From contig JABLXU010000028.1 of the NCBI GenBank assembly GCA_013177805.1, positions 24,436-88,435 on the forward strand: DNA of 64,000 nucleotides, written 5' to 3'. This stretch comes from Candidatus Omnitrophota bacterium. GTDB taxonomy: Bacteria > Hinthialibacterota > Hinthialibacteria > Hinthialibacterales > Hinthialibacteraceae. Positions within the stretch are counted from its first letter, which is position 1, and every line of letters begins with the position of its first letter. This document shows, piece after piece, positions 63,808 through 64,000 of the stretch. Made by a program: the position numbers and the translations under genes. The notes beneath the pieces are model-generated. The model was not told the DNA's origin. It was given only the letters and a program-made list of their open reading frames with translations, and searched no databases.

Positions 63808-64000
63808 TCTTCGGAGAGTTTGATCCTGGCTCAGAACGAACGCTGGCGGCGTGGATAAGGCATGCAAGTCGAGCGCGAAAGTCCCCTTCGGGGGATGAGT
63901 AGAGCGGCAAACGGGTGAGTAACACGTGAGTAACCTGTCCTTGGGTGGGGGATAACCCCGGGAAACCTGGGCTAATACCGCATGATGTTGTTCCCACACA
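63808..64000 (+). rRNA. rrs: 16S ribosomal RNA gene (5' part; continues beyond window)
   Basis: The universal 27F site AGAGTTTGATCCTGGCTCAG is at 63815-63834. The text that follows has the conserved ATGCAAGTCGAGCG and GGCAAACGGGTGAGTAACACG stretches and CTAATACCGCATG, so about the first 190 bases are present up to the V2 region. The 5' end is placed by comparison with the E. coli numbering and may be off by a few bases. The text AACGCTGGCGGCGTGGATAA is a variant typical of candidate phyla near the PVC group; this is from memory. Confidence 0.97.

Overview
The window looks like chromosomal DNA of a free-living, Gram-negative-type bacterium from a poorly sampled phylum. Pointers are many signal-peptide, lipoprotein and Tat proteins, an OmpA-type lipoprotein and a secretin, multihaem cytochromes, FG-GAP/ASPIC-UnbV and beta-propeller proteins, GspG-like pseudopilins with a near-invariant N-terminus, and the first ~190 bases of a 16S rRNA gene at the right edge. 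That 16S start has a GGCGGCGTGGATAAGGCATGCAAG-type stretch that reminds me of PVC-adjacent or Hydrogenedentes-like candidate phyla; this placement is a guess from memory, not a computed one.

Layout. 1-1691: 3' end of a NodU/CmcH-type carbamoyltransferase and an SxtJ-like membrane protein. 1910-3057: peroxiredoxin and a PerR/Fur regulator (oxidative stress). 3430-5213: a small DUF4911-like protein and UDP-glucose 6-dehydrogenase. 5407-17613 (minus strand): a full Tad/Flp pilus locus, read from a strong promoter near 17850 in the order Flp pilin, prepilin peptidase, TadE, CpaB, secretin, small membrane protein, TadZ, TadA, TadB, TadC, OmpA lipoprotein, AAA+ ATPase. 18233-20766: a NO/nitrite module with YgbA divergent from NrfH-NrfA (nitrite ammonification). 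21111-22158: cold-shock protein and a DUF6391-like membrane protein. 22534-26149: ECF sigma factor, zinc-binding anti-sigma factor and two exported proteins.

26150-29040 is an accessory, partly decayed patch: the 3' stump of a DUF3987-type mobile-element replication protein whose tail is duplicated together with an AACGAAC-type short repeat, then a methyltransferase and a kelch fragment. 29169-33122: Tat-exported sugar-isomerase-like protein with a pseudopilin, and a CBM9-like exported protein.

33463-43749 (minus strand) is the most unusual part: a tight run of a chorismatase-like protein (FkbO/Hyg5 type), a hydrazine-synthase-alpha-related cytochrome, a CRTAC/ASPIC-UnbV protein, a ten-haem cytochrome fused to a beta-propeller, a reg_prop propeller protein and a Leu-binding-type periplasmic protein. 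All but the first have export signals, so this looks like an undescribed periplasmic redox system.

44464-62670 is mostly housekeeping or dispersed: queuosine-precursor transporter, CocE hydrolase, YncE/phosphoesterase fusion, haem A synthase, Gfo/Idh/MocA oxidoreductase, HisI, pseudopilin, PPi-type phosphofructokinase, a large membrane glycosyltransferase-like protein, a MNT/HEPN pair with an altered active site, a B12-radical SAM protein and HU. 62671-64000 is a long non-coding stretch leading into an rRNA operon with a consensus-like promoter and boxB/boxA-like antitermination signals.
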